Source: Persicitalea sp038242095 (GTDB lineage: Bacteria > Bacteroidota > Bacteroidia > Cytophagales > Spirosomataceae). From it: a stretch of 6,648 nt of DNA. The stretch's first letter is position 1. Each line of letters begins with the position of its first letter. Shown here piece after piece: positions 6,629 through 6,648 of the stretch. Made by a program: the position numbers and the translations under genes. The notes under the pieces were generated by a model, which was not told the DNA's origin, did not search any database, and worked only from the letters and a program-made list of their open reading frames with translations. The stretch is from the NCBI GenBank assembly GCA_038242095.1, contig JBBSSJ010000260.1:1-6648 (forward strand). Direction: 5' to 3'.

Positions 6629-6648
6629 GGTACTTTGTCGACCTTAAA

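Overview
This window looks like chromosomal DNA of a Bacteroidota bacterium, most probably of the order Cytophagales (a Dyadobacter/Spirosoma-like lineage; the order-level guess is inference). The evidence is a periplasmic two-component-propeller sensor kinase of the kind that is abundant in this phylum, start regions without clear Shine-Dalgarno sequences, one promoter candidate of the Bacteroidota TTG-N19-TAnnTTTG type, and a sulfatase with a Bacteroidota-style Sec signal peptide. Base composition is moderately GC-rich and even throughout, with no sign of recent transfer.

Layout from left to right. Bases 1-63 are the last 20 codons of a gene whose ending resembles DUF1080 / 3-keto-disaccharide hydrolase proteins. 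A strong terminator-like hairpin with a T-tract follows at 124-172, and it lies inside the predicted 5' end of the next gene. That gene (89-3166, +) is a large sensor histidine kinase with 14 propeller blades, a Y_Y_Y domain, one membrane helix, HisKA_3 and HATPase_c. No response regulator is next to it. A GntR/HutC-family repressor (3240-3941, +) follows, with a palindrome GTATATAC in its leader that overlaps a candidate promoter. Convergent to it is menB (3962-4801, -), the menaquinone-pathway dihydroxynaphthoyl-CoA synthase, of the type that carries an internal aspartate in place of bicarbonate. A 249-base divergent intergenic region separates menB from a secreted S1-family sulfatase (5051-6628, +) that resembles heparan N-sulfatase / N-sulfoglucosamine sulfohydrolase.

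How they may work together: the DUF1080 protein, the periplasmic propeller kinase, the UTRA-domain repressor and the sulfatase all fit sensing and breakdown of (sulfated) carbohydrates, but menB is a core respiratory-quinone gene and the sulfatase is divergent from it. The window is therefore better read as a loose neighbourhood than as one operon. I found no clearly new system. The best leads are regulatory: the hairpin over the kinase start, the tiny overlapping leader ORF, and the probable autoregulatory operator of the GntR gene. No tRNA, rRNA, CRISPR array, insertion sequence or phage gene was seen.
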